The notes: a model not told the origin generated them from the letters alone. Positions 1-10,472 are shown, numbered from the stretch's first letter. The stretch is DNA of 64,000 nt from Flavobacterium limi (GCF_010645075.1 NZ_JAADZV010000008.1:62001-126000), one strand, 5' to 3'. Program-made: numbers and translations.

Positions 1-1
1 A

Positions 2-3000
2 ACGAATCAACTTAATGGCGCAAACGGATTTGTCATTGAGGGCGACAATGTTACAGGAGAAATTGGATTATCTGTCTCGGGTTTGGGAGATGTTAATGGA
101 GACGGAATTTCAGATATGGCAATAGGAAGTACCAATAATTCAGGACAACATCGTAAATATGTGATTTTTGGGCGCTCCTCAAATTTCCCACCAAATTTTA
201 GCGTTTCCTTGCTAAATGGAAGCAATGGTTTTATTGTAGAAAATTCAACTACTCAATTAAATTATGCAGGGATTAAAAAAGCAGGGGATCTCAATAATGA
301 CGGTTTAAATGATATGGCTATTTGCGGACTGCATATTTTGTTTGGCAAAACCGTTTTTCCAGCCGTAGTAGATGTAAACAATTTAGACGGTACAAATGGT
401 TTCACAATTAACGCTTCTGGTAATAAATTTGGCTACGCAGGAGATTTTAACGCAGACGGTATCGATGATTATTTTTATCAGTCTTATTATACTACAGTTG
501 TTTTATTTGGAAGAAAAAACTGGTCGGCAGTGGTTAATACTAGCACAAATGGAAAAATAGAAATCAACGCACCTTATAGTTCTAATAATAGTGCAAATTA
601 TGCTGGTGACGTTAATAATGACGGTATAACTGATTTAATTATTGGTTATGGTCCTGATTCCTACGGAAATAATCTGAAAGTAAATTTCAACCCGGGTATG
701 TCATATGTTGTGTTTGGAAGAAAAACCGCTGATACCGAAAAACCAACTATTACGAATTGTCCTGCGGATAAAATTTTAACCAAATTTGATCCAATTCCGG
801 ATTATACGAAAGATATAACAGTAACTGATAATTGCGATACTAAACCAGTTATTACGCAATTGCCTTTGGCAGGAACTGTTTTTGATGGAACCTCTCAGGA
901 AATTGTATTAACAGTTAAAGATGCTTCAGGGAATGAATCGGTTTGCAGCTTTAAGATTAATTCTTCAGGTGCTGATCTGCCTCCGAGTATTACATGTCCT
1001 TCAGATCAGCAGTTATTTGCTAACTCAGAGTTGCCCAATTATGTGCATTTTTTAGACAATGTAAGTGACGATATTACAAAACCTGATGAATTGATTTTTA
1101 CTCAAACGCCAGTTGCGGGTACTTTATTTACTGCGGATACTAATGTAAATATTATAGTTGAAGATAAATCAGGTAACAAAAGTTCATGTTCATTTCTTGT
1201 CAAATTGAAAACAGGCGGGTTTGATATAGACTGTTCTACATCTGTTATCAATACAAATGAGCTTAATGGCAAAAACGGTTTTTCAATATATGGAGAAAAA
1301 GCTGGATCAAAAAGCGGAGATAATACGACTCCCATCGGAGACATTAATGGCGACGGAATAGCAGACTTTTTAGTCTCAGCACCAGGCTATCTAGGTATAT
1401 CTGTAGGTGGTTATGTGATTTTTGGTAAAACGGGAGGGTTTCCTGCAAACATAAATTTGGCAAATCTAGACGGAACAAATGGATTTAAAATTATAGATGA
1501 TGACATGTCCGTTCCCAGAGAGATTGGTGCTGATGTTAGTGGTACGGGTGATATTAACGGAGACGGGATAGATGATTTAATGATTAGTGATTCTGACAAA
1601 AGTAATGGAAGTACCTATTATACAGGAAGAGTTTTTTTTATTTACGGAAGAAACAGTAGTTTTCCGGAGACTTTCGCACTTTCTACTTTAGATGGTTCAA
1701 ATGGTTTTAAAATTTTAGGAGAGACATACGACGAATTCCTGGGAATGTCTATAGCAAATATTGGTGATTTTAATAATGATACACATAGTGATATTGCAAT
1801 AGTATCTGCTAATGAAGGTTCCGGAGGAATTAAAAAATGCTATGTTATTTTTGGACGTAGCACTAATTTTCCGGCCGTTGTTGGTATAGAAAGTTTAAAT
1901 TCCTCTAATGCGTTTATCATTGAAGGTGATATAGGAAGAACCCTGACAGGATTAGGTGACACTAATGGAGACGGAATTTCTGATATTATTATTGCCGGAG
2001 AAGATAATAAATATCGTTATGTAGTATATGGATCCTCTACATTACCTGCAAAATTAAGTACAACTTCCATTAATGGAACCAATGGGTTTAAAATTGAAAA
2101 CTCTGCTACACCATTAAAAGCATCTGAATATTTTGAGGTTAGAGGTTTAGGGGATGTTAATGGGGACAATTTTAATGATATTGGTATTAACAGTTATATC
2201 CTCTTCGGAAAAAGTTCAAATTCTGCAATAGTGGATTTGAAGGATCTGGATGGCACTAACGGTTTTAAAATAAATAATTTCGATTTTGAATATTTGCATA
2301 ATTATAATTCTTATGGGGATTTTAACAATGATGGTTTCGATGACATTTTATTACCTTTAAATCAAGATATCTACATTCTTTATGGAAAAACAAATTGGTC
2401 CCCTTCTGTAACTTTAAATTTACTAACAGTGTCCGAAGCACTGAAAGTGAAGGTGAGATCTGCGTCTAACTATAGTTTAAGTTTTATTGGGGATGTAAAT
2501 TCAGATTCTGTAGATGATATTATAATTGGAGCGTCAAAGAATACTTATACTTCTGATCCTAATGAAGATCCCGGTATTTCGTATGTTATATTTGGGAAAA
2601 AGATTGAAGATAAAGAAAAACCAACTATAAAAAAATGTCCTGTTAATCAGGTTCTGGCTGTGAATGATCCAATTCCGGATTATACCAAAATAGTTGAGAT
2701 AAAAGATAATTGTGATGTTAGCCCAATTATTACCCAATCACCAGCTGCAGGAACTGTTTTTAACGGAACAACCCAAGAAGTAACCATTACTGCAACTGAT
2801 GCAAGTGGTAATGTTGAAACTTGTAAATTCACTATTGCAACTACTGTTATTGTAGATAACGAGGCCCCTGTTTTAATTTGTCCTCTTGATCAACAATTAG
2901 CTTGCAACAGTACCGTACCGGATTATACGACACTGGTTACTGTTACCGATAATTCAGATCCGTCGCCTGTAGTAACACAAAATCCGATTACAGGAAGTGT

Positions 3001-5278
3001 TTTTACAGACGGAATGACAATCATCATTACTGCCAAAGACGCTTCCAACAATACATCAACCTGTAGTTTCAAAGTCAATGTTACTGCAGATGTTACAAAA
3101 CCGGTAATCACCTGTATTGGTAATCAGACATTAGCAACGGGAAGCTTTTTGCCGGACTATTCACCCCTGATAAAGGTAACAGATAATTGTGACGCTTCAC
3201 CTGTAATTACTCAAAATCCAATTGCAGGAAGTGTCTTTGTAAACGGAATGACCGTAACAATGACAGCAAAAGATGCTTCTGGAAATACAGGAACATGCTC
3301 ATTTGTAATAAATGAAACAGCAGATACAGAAAGTCCTGCAATAACTTGTTTAGCGGATCAAAATGTGAATTGCACAACATCTTTAGTTCCGGATTATACA
3401 AAATTAGTAACTGTAACAGATAATCGTGACAGTAATCCGAAGATTACGCAAAATCCTTTATCCGGAAGTGCTTTCACAAATGGAATGACAGTTACGATTA
3501 CTGCCAAAGACGCTTCAAATAATACATCAACTTGCAGTTTTAAAGTGAATGTTGCTGCAGATGTTACAAAACCGGTAATCACTTGTATTGGTAATCAGAC
3601 ATTAGCAACTGGAAGCAGCTTACCGGATTATTCACCCCTGATAAAGGTAACAGATAATTGTGACGCTTCACCTGTAATTACTCAAAATCCAATTGCAGGA
3701 AGTGCCTTTGTAAATGGAATGACCATAACAATGACAGTGAAAGATGCTTCTGGAAATACAGAAACATGCTCATTTATAGTGAATGAAAATGCAGATACAG
3801 AAAGTCCTGTAATAACTTGTTTAGTGGATCAAAATGTGATTTGTACAACATCTTTGGTTCCGGATTATACAAAATTAGTAACTGTAACAGATAATCGTGA
3901 CAGTAATCCGACGATTACGCAAAATCCTTTATCAGGAAGTGCTTTCACAAATGGAATGACAGTTACGATTACTGCCAAAGACGCTTCCAACAATACATCA
4001 ACCTGTAGTTTCAAAGTGAATGTTGCAGCAGATGTTATAAAACCTGTAATCACTTGTATCGGTAGTCAAAGTTTATCATGTAGTTCAATTTTACCAGATT
4101 ATACCAAAATGATAACGGCTACCGACAACTGTGATTCTTCACCGGTAATTACGCAAGATCCTTTACCAGGCAGTGCTTTTACAGACGGAATGACAATTAC
4201 AATTACTGCGAAGGACATATCAAATAATACTTCTGCTTGCAATTTTAAGGTAAATCTTTCTGCGGATGTAACGAAGCCTGTAATCACCTGTATTGGAAAT
4301 CAAACTTTAGCTGCTGCAGCAATGCTTCCTGATTATACAGATAAGATCATAGTTGCAGATAATTGCGATTCGAATTTGACAGTTGTTCAAACTCCGTCAG
4401 CAGGGACATCGGTTACTAACGGTATGACGGTTCAGATGAAGGTAACAGATAAAAGCGGAAATGAATCCAGTTGTTCTTTTGTAATCACCACAATTCAGGA
4501 TCCAGATACACAAGCTCCGGTAATTACCTGTTTATTAAATCAAAAAATAACCTGCAATGCAACTAAGGTTCCTGACTTTACCACAAAGGTTTTAGTAGTT
4601 GATAACAAGGATTCAAAACCCATTGTGAGACAAAGTCCGGCGGCAGGTAGCGCTTTTACAGATGGGATGACGATAATCATTACTGCTACTGATGCTTCTT
4701 CTAATAAATCAGAATGTTCGTTTAAGGTAAACTCAGATGTTGTTCTTGTTGATGCAGGAAGTGATGTTGAAATAAAACAAGGTGAAGTTGTGCAGTTAGA
4801 AGCTGTTGCAACTGAAGAGGGAACTTTTAGATGGAGTCCAACAAAAGGAGTGAGCAATGCATCCGTTTTTAATCCATTCTTTTCTCCGGATATAACGACC
4901 ACTTATAAAGTTTTGTTTACCAATAAGGAAGGTTGCGAGGTGTATGACACTGTTATTATTTCGGTAGAGCCAAAAGAAAAAGACGAGACCAGATATGGTT
5001 TTTCTCCAAACAATGACGGTATAAATGATTTTTGGCTAATTGACGGCATTGCAAAATATCCAAAAAATGAAGTTTATATCTATAACAGCTGGGGTGATTT
5101 GATTTTCCAGACAACAGGTTATAACAACACAACAAATGTGTTCAGCGGACTTGCGAATAAAAAGAGAAACCTTGGTGCCGATGAACTTCCGGAGGGTACT
5201 TATTTTTTTGAAATCAAACCTAATTCAGCAACGCATCATTTCAAAAAATTAAAGGGATATCTTGTTTTAAAACGTTAA
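2..5278 (+). CDS. FG-GAP/HYR repeat giant adhesin-like protein with type B T9SS C-terminal domain (5' partial)
   Basis: The frame is open to the left edge, so the true start lies outside the window. Two blocks of FG-GAP/integrin-like repeats (about 80-700 and 1260-2600) show calcium-loop motifs such as GDVNGDGISD. Two HYR-like (hyalin) modules at about 740-1205 and nine more at about 2614-4735 follow, each with a C-P/I-x-x-Q start, a DN(C)D motif, and a KDASGN-like end. A PKD-like module lies at about 4740-4975. The last ~95 residues, starting near YGFSPNNDGIND, match the gliding-motility-associated C-terminal (CHU_C) family, the type B T9SS signal. Expected to be a secreted, cell-surface protein, perhaps an adhesin; the exact role is not visible. 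The next gene, four bases on, is a PorP/SprF protein, the usual partner of type B cargo. Confidence 0.9.
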   Translation, partial: TNQLNGANGFVIEGDNVTGEIGLSVSGLGDVNGDGISDMAIGSTNNSGQHRKYVIFGRSSNFPPNFSVSLLNGSNGFIVENSTTQLNYAGIKKAGDLNNDGLNDMAICGLHILFGKTVFPAVVDVNNLDGTNGFTINASGNKFGYAGDFNADGIDDYFYQSYYTTVVLFGRKNWSAVVNTSTNGKIEINAPYSSNNSANYAGDVNNDGITDLIIGYGPDSYGNNLKVNFNPGMSYVVFGRKTADTEKPTITNCPADKILTKFDPIPDYTKDITVTDNCDTKPVITQLPLAGTVFDGTSQEIVLTVKDASGNESVCSFKINSSGADLPPSITCPSDQQLFANSELPNYVHFLDNVSDDITKPDELIFTQTPVAGTLFTADTNVNIIVEDKSGNKSSCSFLVKLKTGGFDIDCSTSVINTNELNGKNGFSIYGEKAGSKSGDNTTPIGDINGDGIADFLVSAPGYLGISVGGYVIFGKTGGFPANINLANLDGTNGFKIIDDDMSVPREIGADVSGTGDINGDGIDDLMISDSDKSNGSTYYTGRVFFIYGRNSSFPETFALSTLDGSNGFKILGETYDEFLGMSIANIGDFNNDTHSDIAIVSANEGSGGIKKCYVIFGRSTNFPAVVGIESLNSSNAFIIEGDIGRTLTGLGDTNGDGISDIIIAGEDNKYRYVVYGSSTLPAKLSTTSINGTNGFKIENSATPLKASEYFEVRGLGDVNGDNFNDIGINSYILFGKSSNSAIVDLKDLDGTNGFKINNFDFEYLHNYNSYGDFNNDGFDDILLPLNQDIYILYGKTNWSPSVTLNLLTVSEALKVKVRSASNYSLSFIGDVNSDSVDDIIIGASKNTYTSDPNEDPGISYVIFGKKIEDKEKPTIKKCPVNQVLAVNDPIPDYTKIVEIKDNCDVSPIITQSPAAGTVFNGTTQEVTITATDASGNVETCKFTIATTVIVDNEAPVLICPLDQQLACNSTVPDYTTLVTVTDNSDPSPVVTQNPITGSVFTDGMTIIITAKDASNNTSTCSFKVNVTADVTKPVITCIGNQTLATGSFLPDYSPLIKVTDNCDASPVITQNPIAGSVFVNGMTVTMTAKDASGNTGTCSFVINETADTESPAITCLADQNVNCTTSLVPDYTKLVTVTDNRDSNPKITQNPLSGSAFTNGMTVTITAKDASNNTSTCSFKVNVAADVTKPVITCIGNQTLATGSSLPDYSPLIKVTDNCDASPVITQNPIAGSAFVNGMTITMTVKDASGNTETCSFIVNENADTESPVITCLVDQNVICTTSLVPDYTKLVTVTDNRDSNPTITQNPLSGSAFTNGMTVTITAKDASNNTSTCSFKVNVAADVIKPVITCIGSQSLSCSSILPDYTKMITATDNCDSSPVITQDPLPGSAFTDGMTITITAKDISNNTSACNFKVNLSADVTKPVITCIGNQTLAAAAMLPDYTDKIIVADNCDSNLTVVQTPSAGTSVTNGMTVQMKVTDKSGNESSCSFVITTIQDPDTQAPVITCLLNQKITCNATKVPDFTTKVLVVDNKDSKPIVRQSPAAGSAFTDGMTIIITATDASSNKSECSFKVNSDVVLVDAGSDVEIKQGEVVQLEAVATEEGTFRWSPTKGVSNASVFNPFFSPDITTTYKVLFTNKEGCEVYDTVIISVEPKEKDETRYGFSPNNDGINDFWLIDGIAKYPKNEVYIYNSWGDLIFQTTGYNNTTNVFSGLANKKRNLGADELPEGTYFFEIKPNSATHHFKKLKGYLVLKR
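3093..4035 (+). repeat. 471-bp tandem duplication of two HYR modules
   Basis: Positions about 3093-3563 and 3564-4034 are near-identical copies in the same frame, offset by 471 bases (157 codons, two HYR modules). Differences are scattered single bases. The flanking modules (about 2860-3090 and 4037-4265) are clearly related but more diverged. The repeat keeps the frame, so gain or loss of a unit would change the length of the surface protein without breaking it. Confidence 0.85.
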
Positions 5279-5281
5279 TTA

Positions 5282-6199
5282 ATGAAAAATAAAACTAAAA
5301 TAATTTTTGCAATCTTAATTCTGACTGTATTCTTTAATACAGTTATTGCACAGCAAACACCTGTTTTCTCAAGTTATAATTACAATACAGTATTAATAAA
5401 TCCTGCTCATGCCGGATATTATGAAAAAACAGATGCTGTCATGACAACAAACGGTTATTTCAATTCTGTTGATGGGAGTCCCAGAAATATTGATATTTCG
5501 GTAAATACTTTAACACGTTCAGAAAATGTAGGACTGGCAGCAGGTATAGCACATAATCAGATTGGTGTCACTTATACGACTAATTTTTTTGCTTCATATT
5601 CGTATAAAATTTTTTTTCATGAAGATTATAAATATGGAAAATGGTGGGCGTACGATCCTAATATCATCTCATTCGGAATTACAGCAGGAGCACAAATTTA
5701 TGATGAGAATCTGACAAAACTCGGAATTGAAAATGATCCTGAATTTCAGGAAAACGTGCATAGTTTTACCCCAACGCTTGGAGTAGGTTTTTTATACAAC
5801 AGAGACAGGATTTATTTTGGGTTATCTGCACCAAATTTACTGAGTGGTACATTTGATTCTCAAAATAATACCAGATTAAAAAATGTCTATTACAGCTACT
5901 TTGGTTACAGAATGTTTACCGACTTGTTTGAAGATATTTTAATAAACCCCAGTTTTTTGGCTAAATATGTTGAAGGTGCGCCAATGCAGGTAGATTTGAA
6001 CGTGTTGGTAAATTACAAAAACAAATTTGAATTCGGAGGAGGTTATCGCTCTTCAAACACATTAAATTTCCTTGCCGGTTTTCACCTTTCCGCAAATTCA
6101 AGACTAATATTTACCTATAATAAATCAATCGATAATGTAGTACTACCTGATACTTATGGGGTAGTATTTAATTATCGTTTTGGAAAAGGTTTTGAATAA
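5282..6199 (+). CDS. PorP/SprF family type IX secretion outer membrane protein
   Basis: 305 residues. An N-terminal signal peptide (about residues 1-23, ending near VIAQQ) is followed by the family's typical opening with INPAHAGYY. The rest has alternating polar and aromatic strands expected of an outer-membrane beta barrel. Proteins of this family sit beside type B T9SS cargo and are needed for secretion or surface attachment of that particular cargo (SprF with SprB is the known example). The gene starts four bases after the giant repeat protein ends, so the two are almost surely co-transcribed and this is likely its dedicated partner. It is one of many paralogues, so I give no gene symbol. 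Confidence 0.9.
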   Translation: MKNKTKIIFAILILTVFFNTVIAQQTPVFSSYNYNTVLINPAHAGYYEKTDAVMTTNGYFNSVDGSPRNIDISVNTLTRSENVGLAAGIAHNQIGVTYTTNFFASYSYKIFFHEDYKYGKWWAYDPNIISFGITAGAQIYDENLTKLGIENDPEFQENVHSFTPTLGVGFLYNRDRIYFGLSAPNLLSGTFDSQNNTRLKNVYYSYFGYRMFTDLFEDILINPSFLAKYVEGAPMQVDLNVLVNYKNKFEFGGGYRSSNTLNFLAGFHLSANSRLIFTYNKSIDNVVLPDTYGVVFNYRFGKGFE

Positions 6200-6233
6200 C
6201 AAAAGAGAATAATATTATAAATTGAAAATCAAC

Positions 6234-6314
6234 ATGAAGAATATTATAACGGTCTTGTTTGCACTAATAACGATCACATCTGTTAGTTGCTCAAAAGATG
6301 AAGACACAAACTGA
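6234..6314 (+). pseudogene. lipoprotein signal-peptide stub (26 codons)
   Basis: An ATG-started frame encodes a good lipoprotein signal: charged start MKN, a hydrophobic core and a lipobox ending SVSC, then SKDED, the acidic tract that commonly follows the lipid-bearing Cys in surface lipoproteins of this group. It stops after only seven more residues. This is either the head of a lipoprotein gene whose body has been lost, or a very small lipoprotein. It lies 34 bases after the PorP/SprF gene in the same orientation. Too short to settle by eye. Confidence 0.4.
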
Positions 6315-6356
6315 CTTCTGAAATATATGTTATAAAAAAATATATTAAAACAAAAA

Positions 6357-6458
6357 ATGAAAAAATCAATAACCTTATTTAGCAACAGTAATTTTTTCTT
6401 TTCCTTTTCAAATAATGATGAAAATGAATTAAATAATACTCGCCTAATTTTTTTTTAA
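6357..6458 (+). pseudogene. second possible decayed lipoprotein start
   Basis: A 33-codon ATG frame begins MKKSITLF and later reads FSFSNNDENE. That acidic/Asn tract resembles the stretch after a lipobox Cys, but Phe stands where Cys would be expected and the frame ends soon after. It may be a decayed copy of a lipoprotein start; chance is a real alternative in such AT-rich DNA. Confidence 0.2.
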
Positions 6459-6523
6459 AATAAACAAGAATAACCCCATCTGTTGATTTAAAATTTTTAG
6501 CCGTAAAAAATAGATAGTAAAGG

Positions 6524-7165
6524 TTAATCTACCAAACCATTTTCAACTGCATATTTTACAAGCCCTGCCGTATTTTTAGCATTTAGTTTAGATAATAAAT
6601 TACGGCGATGCGTGTTAACTGTATTAAAACTGATAAATGTTTTTTCAGCTATTTCGGCCGTGTTGTATTCTTGTGCTATTAAAATCAGAATTTCTTTTTC
6701 GCGTGAACTTAACTCAGTTATATTAGAGATTTGCTTTTCAATTTTCAGGCTATTGTTTTGATGTTGTTCTTCTACTTCCTCAGAAAAATAATTTCTACCA
6801 CTCGCAACACTATATATTGCTTGCAGTAATTCTGATTTTTCTGCATTTTTTAGCAAATAGCCGTTTACACCAATTCGGATTAATCTCGAAATTATTTTCG
6901 CATTGCTATGTGTACTGACAATTATAATTTTTATAAAAGGGTATTCTTTTTTTAATATTTTACTTAATTCAATTCCATCCATTTCCGGCATACTGATATC
7001 AAGAATTACCATGTCTGCACTTTGAATCTTTAAAATATTCAGAACTTCAATACCGTTTATAGCCTTGCCAATTATTTTTATTCCGGATTCATGTTCAATA
7101 AGTGAAACAATTCCTTGTAGAAACATTGTATGGTCATCCGCTATAATAAGTTTTAATTTTTCCAT
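6524..7165 (-). CDS. NarL/LuxR-family response regulator
   Basis: 213 residues. An N-terminal receiver domain (about 1-122) shows the acidic pair D10-D11, the likely phosphoacceptor D56 in VILDISMP, and a Lys in LLKNAEKS. A LuxR-type helix-turn-helix (about 148-213) has the usual LSSREKEIL start and FISFNTVNTHRRNLLSKL recognition region. It is the DNA-binding output of a two-component system; targets are unknown. The gene lies 18 bases after its cognate kinase on the same strand, so the pair is an operon. Length is normal. Confidence 0.95.
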   Translation of the reverse strand: MEKLKLIIADDHTMFLQGIVSLIEHESGIKIIGKAINGIEVLNILKIQSADMVILDISMPEMDGIELSKILKKEYPFIKIIIVSTHSNAKIISRLIRIGVNGYLLKNAEKSELLQAIYSVASGRNYFSEEVEEQHQNNSLKIEKQISNITELSSREKEILILIAQEYNTAEIAEKTFISFNTVNTHRRNLLSKLNAKNTAGLVKYAVENGLVD

Positions 7166-7183
7166 TAATTAAAGAGTTTGGGG

Positions 7184-9388
7184 TTAAAATTTGGTTAGAT
7201 TATCAAGTTGTTTTTTTACGTTAATTCCTTTTGTTGTTTCATTTTCAGCATTTGATAATCGTAAAACAGGAATTTCTATATTTGCGATCGTGCCTCTTTT
7301 AAGCTTTGAATCCATCAGAAAAGAACCATTTAATTTGACTATTCGGTTTTCTAAATTCATAATGCCAATTCCGGGCCTGTAATTTTCCGGATTAAATCCA
7401 ATTCCATTGTCCTCAAATAAAATATTCAGAACATTTTCAACAAGGTTAAGCTGCAAATCCATTTTTGAAGCTTTTGCATGTTTAATCGTATTGGTCAGAA
7501 GTTCCTGTATTATTTTAAAAATCTCAATCTGGATTTCTTCATGTAAAGCGTCTATTTCTCTTTTAGGATATGCAGTGAAATCCGTTTTAATATTACTGGC
7601 TTCACCAATATTATTAAAATAAGATTCTAAGACTTCACAAAATTTGTGATGCGTAAATTTCTTCGGAATCAATGTATGTGATAAGTTTCTAACCTGCTGG
7701 TAGGTTTCGTCTAATAAGGCAGTAAGGTTTTTAATTTTTGGTGAACTGGAAATTACCAAATGATTCAACTGAAGCTTTATAGCAGCCAAATTTCCACCAA
7801 TGCTGTCATGTAACTCCTGAGAAATACGCTGTCTTTCTTTATCCTGACCGCTTATAGAGGCCTTGATTAGCTTTAACTCCTGATCTTTTAAAAGATTATT
7901 TATGTTCTGAGTGCTTATTTCAGCCTGCTGGATATTTAATAAACGTTGAGTTTTAAGTCGTTTATAATATTGGAGCAATAATCCGATAATAGGTATTAAA
8001 ACTATCAGAAAACCAAAAATAGTTAGCAATTTAGTTTCTTTTTCCTGCTCTATTTGTAATGATTTTAGTTGTTGATCCTTTTTTAGCAAAGATATTTCAC
8101 TTAGTTTTTTTTGTGATGAATTCTGAAAAAACAAGATCGTATTTTCGGTTATCTTTTGAGAAATTTCTTCCTGAAGATTCATATTTTCAATCGCTTCTTG
8201 CTGTTTTTCAAGTTCTAATTTCTTAGTAGTATTATCAAATTGCAACAACCTGATTTCTTTTTCTCTCTGAGCTGTTTTATATTTGATTTCAAGCTCGTTA
8301 ATTTCTTTTATCTTCTGAATTTTATTTACTGAATCTTTTACCTTGGTTGATTTTGTCAGATAATTAAAGGCGCTTTTGTAATCTTCCTCTAAAACCGCAA
8401 TTTTCTTAAGTTCGTCATAAAAATAAACCTGATTGTCTAAATAACCGAAATTTATAGCTTTTTGAAGTGCATCAGAAAAAATCACTTTTGCATCCTTGAA
8501 GTTTTTTAAATCGATATAAACGTCTCCAATATTACCACGTGCAATTAAAGCAATCTGGTTTAATTCGTTTTTATCAGCAATCGAAACTACTTCATCATAT
8601 ATTTTTAAGGCATCAGTCGTTTTTTGCTGTAACTGATAATTTGTTCCAATGCTCAGTGCAATTACTGCTCTTGCCTGTTGATTATTTGTTTTTTCACTCA
8701 GTTGTTTTCCCAGATTATAATAGTAATTGCCTTTTTCATAGTCTTTTGAGTCTGAATAAATATCACCCAGATTAATATAGCTTCCTAAGCGTATTTCATC
8801 ATCTTTTTTGTATTCTAGACATTCTTTATATGATTTTAATGCATTAGTGTTATCTCCTAATGCCTTATAAATGCTGGCCAATCCATGTAAATGTGTATAA
8901 TATAAATTGGTTTCTTTATGTTTTTGAGAAGTTACAAGACCTTTTAAATGCCATTTTTTACTAATCTCGAATAATCCTTTCTTTTTATAATTGATTCCCA
9001 TTAAATTATATCCTAAAGAAAGAAGCCTGTTCTTTAAAGAATCATTAGTTATTTTTGTATTGAATTTTAAAGCTTGGTCTGTATAATAGATGGAGGAGTC
9101 TAATATGGCTCTTTTATTATAATAATAAGCTTGCAATAATGTAAGGCTGGCTTTATTAGCAGGATATTTCGCTTCTTTTAAAAAAGTTTTTACATTTTTT
9201 AGAGCTCTTTTTTCTTCACCAGTATTATATAAATTATAGAAAGATGTAACAGTTTTTTTTTCTTCAGCCTCATGGGATTTCTTTGCCGTCGACAATGTTT
9301 TTTTACTGTTTCCGTCAATTTGTCCAGACAAAGAGAGCGATAACATAAAGAAAACAATCAGTAAAGGACATTTAAAATTAGCTGGCAT
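7184..9388 (-). CDS. TPR-containing sensor histidine kinase (HisKA_3 type)
   Basis: 734 residues. A signal peptide at residues 1-22 leads into a periplasmic region of TPR-like helical repeats (about 50-340), then a long Lys/Glu-rich coiled coil (about 340-440) and one membrane segment (about 450-472). The cytoplasmic part has a DHp helix with phosphoacceptor H527 in ELHDSIGG, and an HATPase_c domain with N-box Asn near 633 and the G1 box EDNGIGF near 659-665. This is the NarX/DesK-like class that pairs with LuxR regulators, and the regulator follows 18 bases later. The TPR sensor suggests detection of a peptide or protein partner in the periplasm; the signal itself is unknown. Confidence 0.93.
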   Translation of the reverse strand: MPANFKCPLLIVFFMLSLSLSGQIDGNSKKTLSTAKKSHEAEEKKTVTSFYNLYNTGEEKRALKNVKTFLKEAKYPANKASLTLLQAYYYNKRAILDSSIYYTDQALKFNTKITNDSLKNRLLSLGYNLMGINYKKKGLFEISKKWHLKGLVTSQKHKETNLYYTHLHGLASIYKALGDNTNALKSYKECLEYKKDDEIRLGSYINLGDIYSDSKDYEKGNYYYNLGKQLSEKTNNQQARAVIALSIGTNYQLQQKTTDALKIYDEVVSIADKNELNQIALIARGNIGDVYIDLKNFKDAKVIFSDALQKAINFGYLDNQVYFYDELKKIAVLEEDYKSAFNYLTKSTKVKDSVNKIQKIKEINELEIKYKTAQREKEIRLLQFDNTTKKLELEKQQEAIENMNLQEEISQKITENTILFFQNSSQKKLSEISLLKKDQQLKSLQIEQEKETKLLTIFGFLIVLIPIIGLLLQYYKRLKTQRLLNIQQAEISTQNINNLLKDQELKLIKASISGQDKERQRISQELHDSIGGNLAAIKLQLNHLVISSSPKIKNLTALLDETYQQVRNLSHTLIPKKFTHHKFCEVLESYFNNIGEASNIKTDFTAYPKREIDALHEEIQIEIFKIIQELLTNTIKHAKASKMDLQLNLVENVLNILFEDNGIGFNPENYRPGIGIMNLENRIVKLNGSFLMDSKLKRGTIANIEIPVLRLSNAENETTKGINVKKQLDNLTKF

Positions 9389-9656
9389 ATCTTATGGTGT
9401 TGTAAATCTGTAAATTATGATTTTATTTTGACCATTTTAGAGAAGTTAAATTTAATATAAATAGATTTAAAACACTGTTTTTATCTAAAAAAAAAATACA
9501 AATTAGTTAAATAATTCTGCTATTAAATATGTTAAATTCTTGAAGTGTTTTTTAATAAAACAAATTAAAATTATACTAATTTTATAATGAATTTTATAAA
9601 ATGATAAATGTAAAGTATCAATAATTTTATAAAAGTAAAATTAAAAACATAAGATC

Positions 9657-10472
9657 ATGAAAAAATATCTATTTATAACAACTTTTGTAATACTTGTAGT
9701 TTACTCTTGTGCAACAAATCCTGTAACAGGAAAAAAAGACCTTAATTTTGTTTCTAATAGCGAGTTATTTCCATCTTCTTTTCAACAATACGATACATTT
9801 CTTAAAGAAAATAAAGTAATATCAGGAACTGCTGATGCTCAGAAAGTAAGCCTTGTAGGAGCAAAAATAAAAGCTGCTGCAGAGAAATATCTGACTTATT
9901 TAGGACAAACACAATATCTGAAAGACTATCGATGGGAATATAAGCTGGTTGATAATAAAGAGGTTAACGCATGGTGTTTACCCGGAGGTAAAATTGTAGT
10001 ATATTCGGGTATTTTGCCAATAACTCAAAATGAATCAGGTCTTGCTACAGTTATGGGGCATGAAGTTTCACATGCATTGGCAAATCATGGTGCCCAAAGA
10101 ATGAGTGCCTCTCAATTGCAGCAATTAGGGGCTGTAGGTGTGGCAGTTGCTACTGGAAGCCAAAGTGCAGAAAAACAGGCAATGTGGCAACAATATTATG
10201 GATTGGGATCTGAGGTAGGAGTGATGCTGCCTTTTAGCAGAAGTCATGAAAGTGAAGCTGATAAAATTGGACTAACTCTTATGGCAATTGCAGGATATAA
10301 TCCTGATGATTCTATTGCATTCTGGACCAGAATGTCTGCTAAATCAGGCGGTTCAGGAACTCCTGAATTTTTGAGTACACACCCGTCTGATGCTACCAGA
10401 ATTGCAAATCTGAAATCCTTGATACCGCAGGCTAGAGAAACCGCAGCAAAAGTTGGTATTATTAGAATTTAG
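9657..10472 (+). CDS. M48 family zinc metalloprotease, lipoprotein
   Basis: 271 residues. The lipobox ends at C18 (VVYSC), predicting a lipid-anchored envelope protein. The zinc-binding HEVSH lies at 135-139 and the downstream HESEAD motif (about 197-202) supplies the third ligand, as in M48 peptidases of the BepA/LoiP/YcaL group. Expected to degrade or check misfolded outer-membrane or periplasmic proteins. It is transcribed alone and meets the next gene tail to tail, with a single base between stop codons. Confidence 0.93.
   Translation: MKKYLFITTFVILVVYSCATNPVTGKKDLNFVSNSELFPSSFQQYDTFLKENKVISGTADAQKVSLVGAKIKAAAEKYLTYLGQTQYLKDYRWEYKLVDNKEVNAWCLPGGKIVVYSGILPITQNESGLATVMGHEVSHALANHGAQRMSASQLQQLGAVGVAVATGSQSAEKQAMWQQYYGLGSEVGVMLPFSRSHESEADKIGLTLMAIAGYNPDDSIAFWTRMSAKSGGSGTPEFLSTHPSDATRIANLKSLIPQARETAAKVGIIRI

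Noticed and set aside
2923..4902. Long minus-strand frames opposite the HYR repeats
   Set aside because: They recur at the 471-base repeat offset and only mirror the coding strand's codon pattern.
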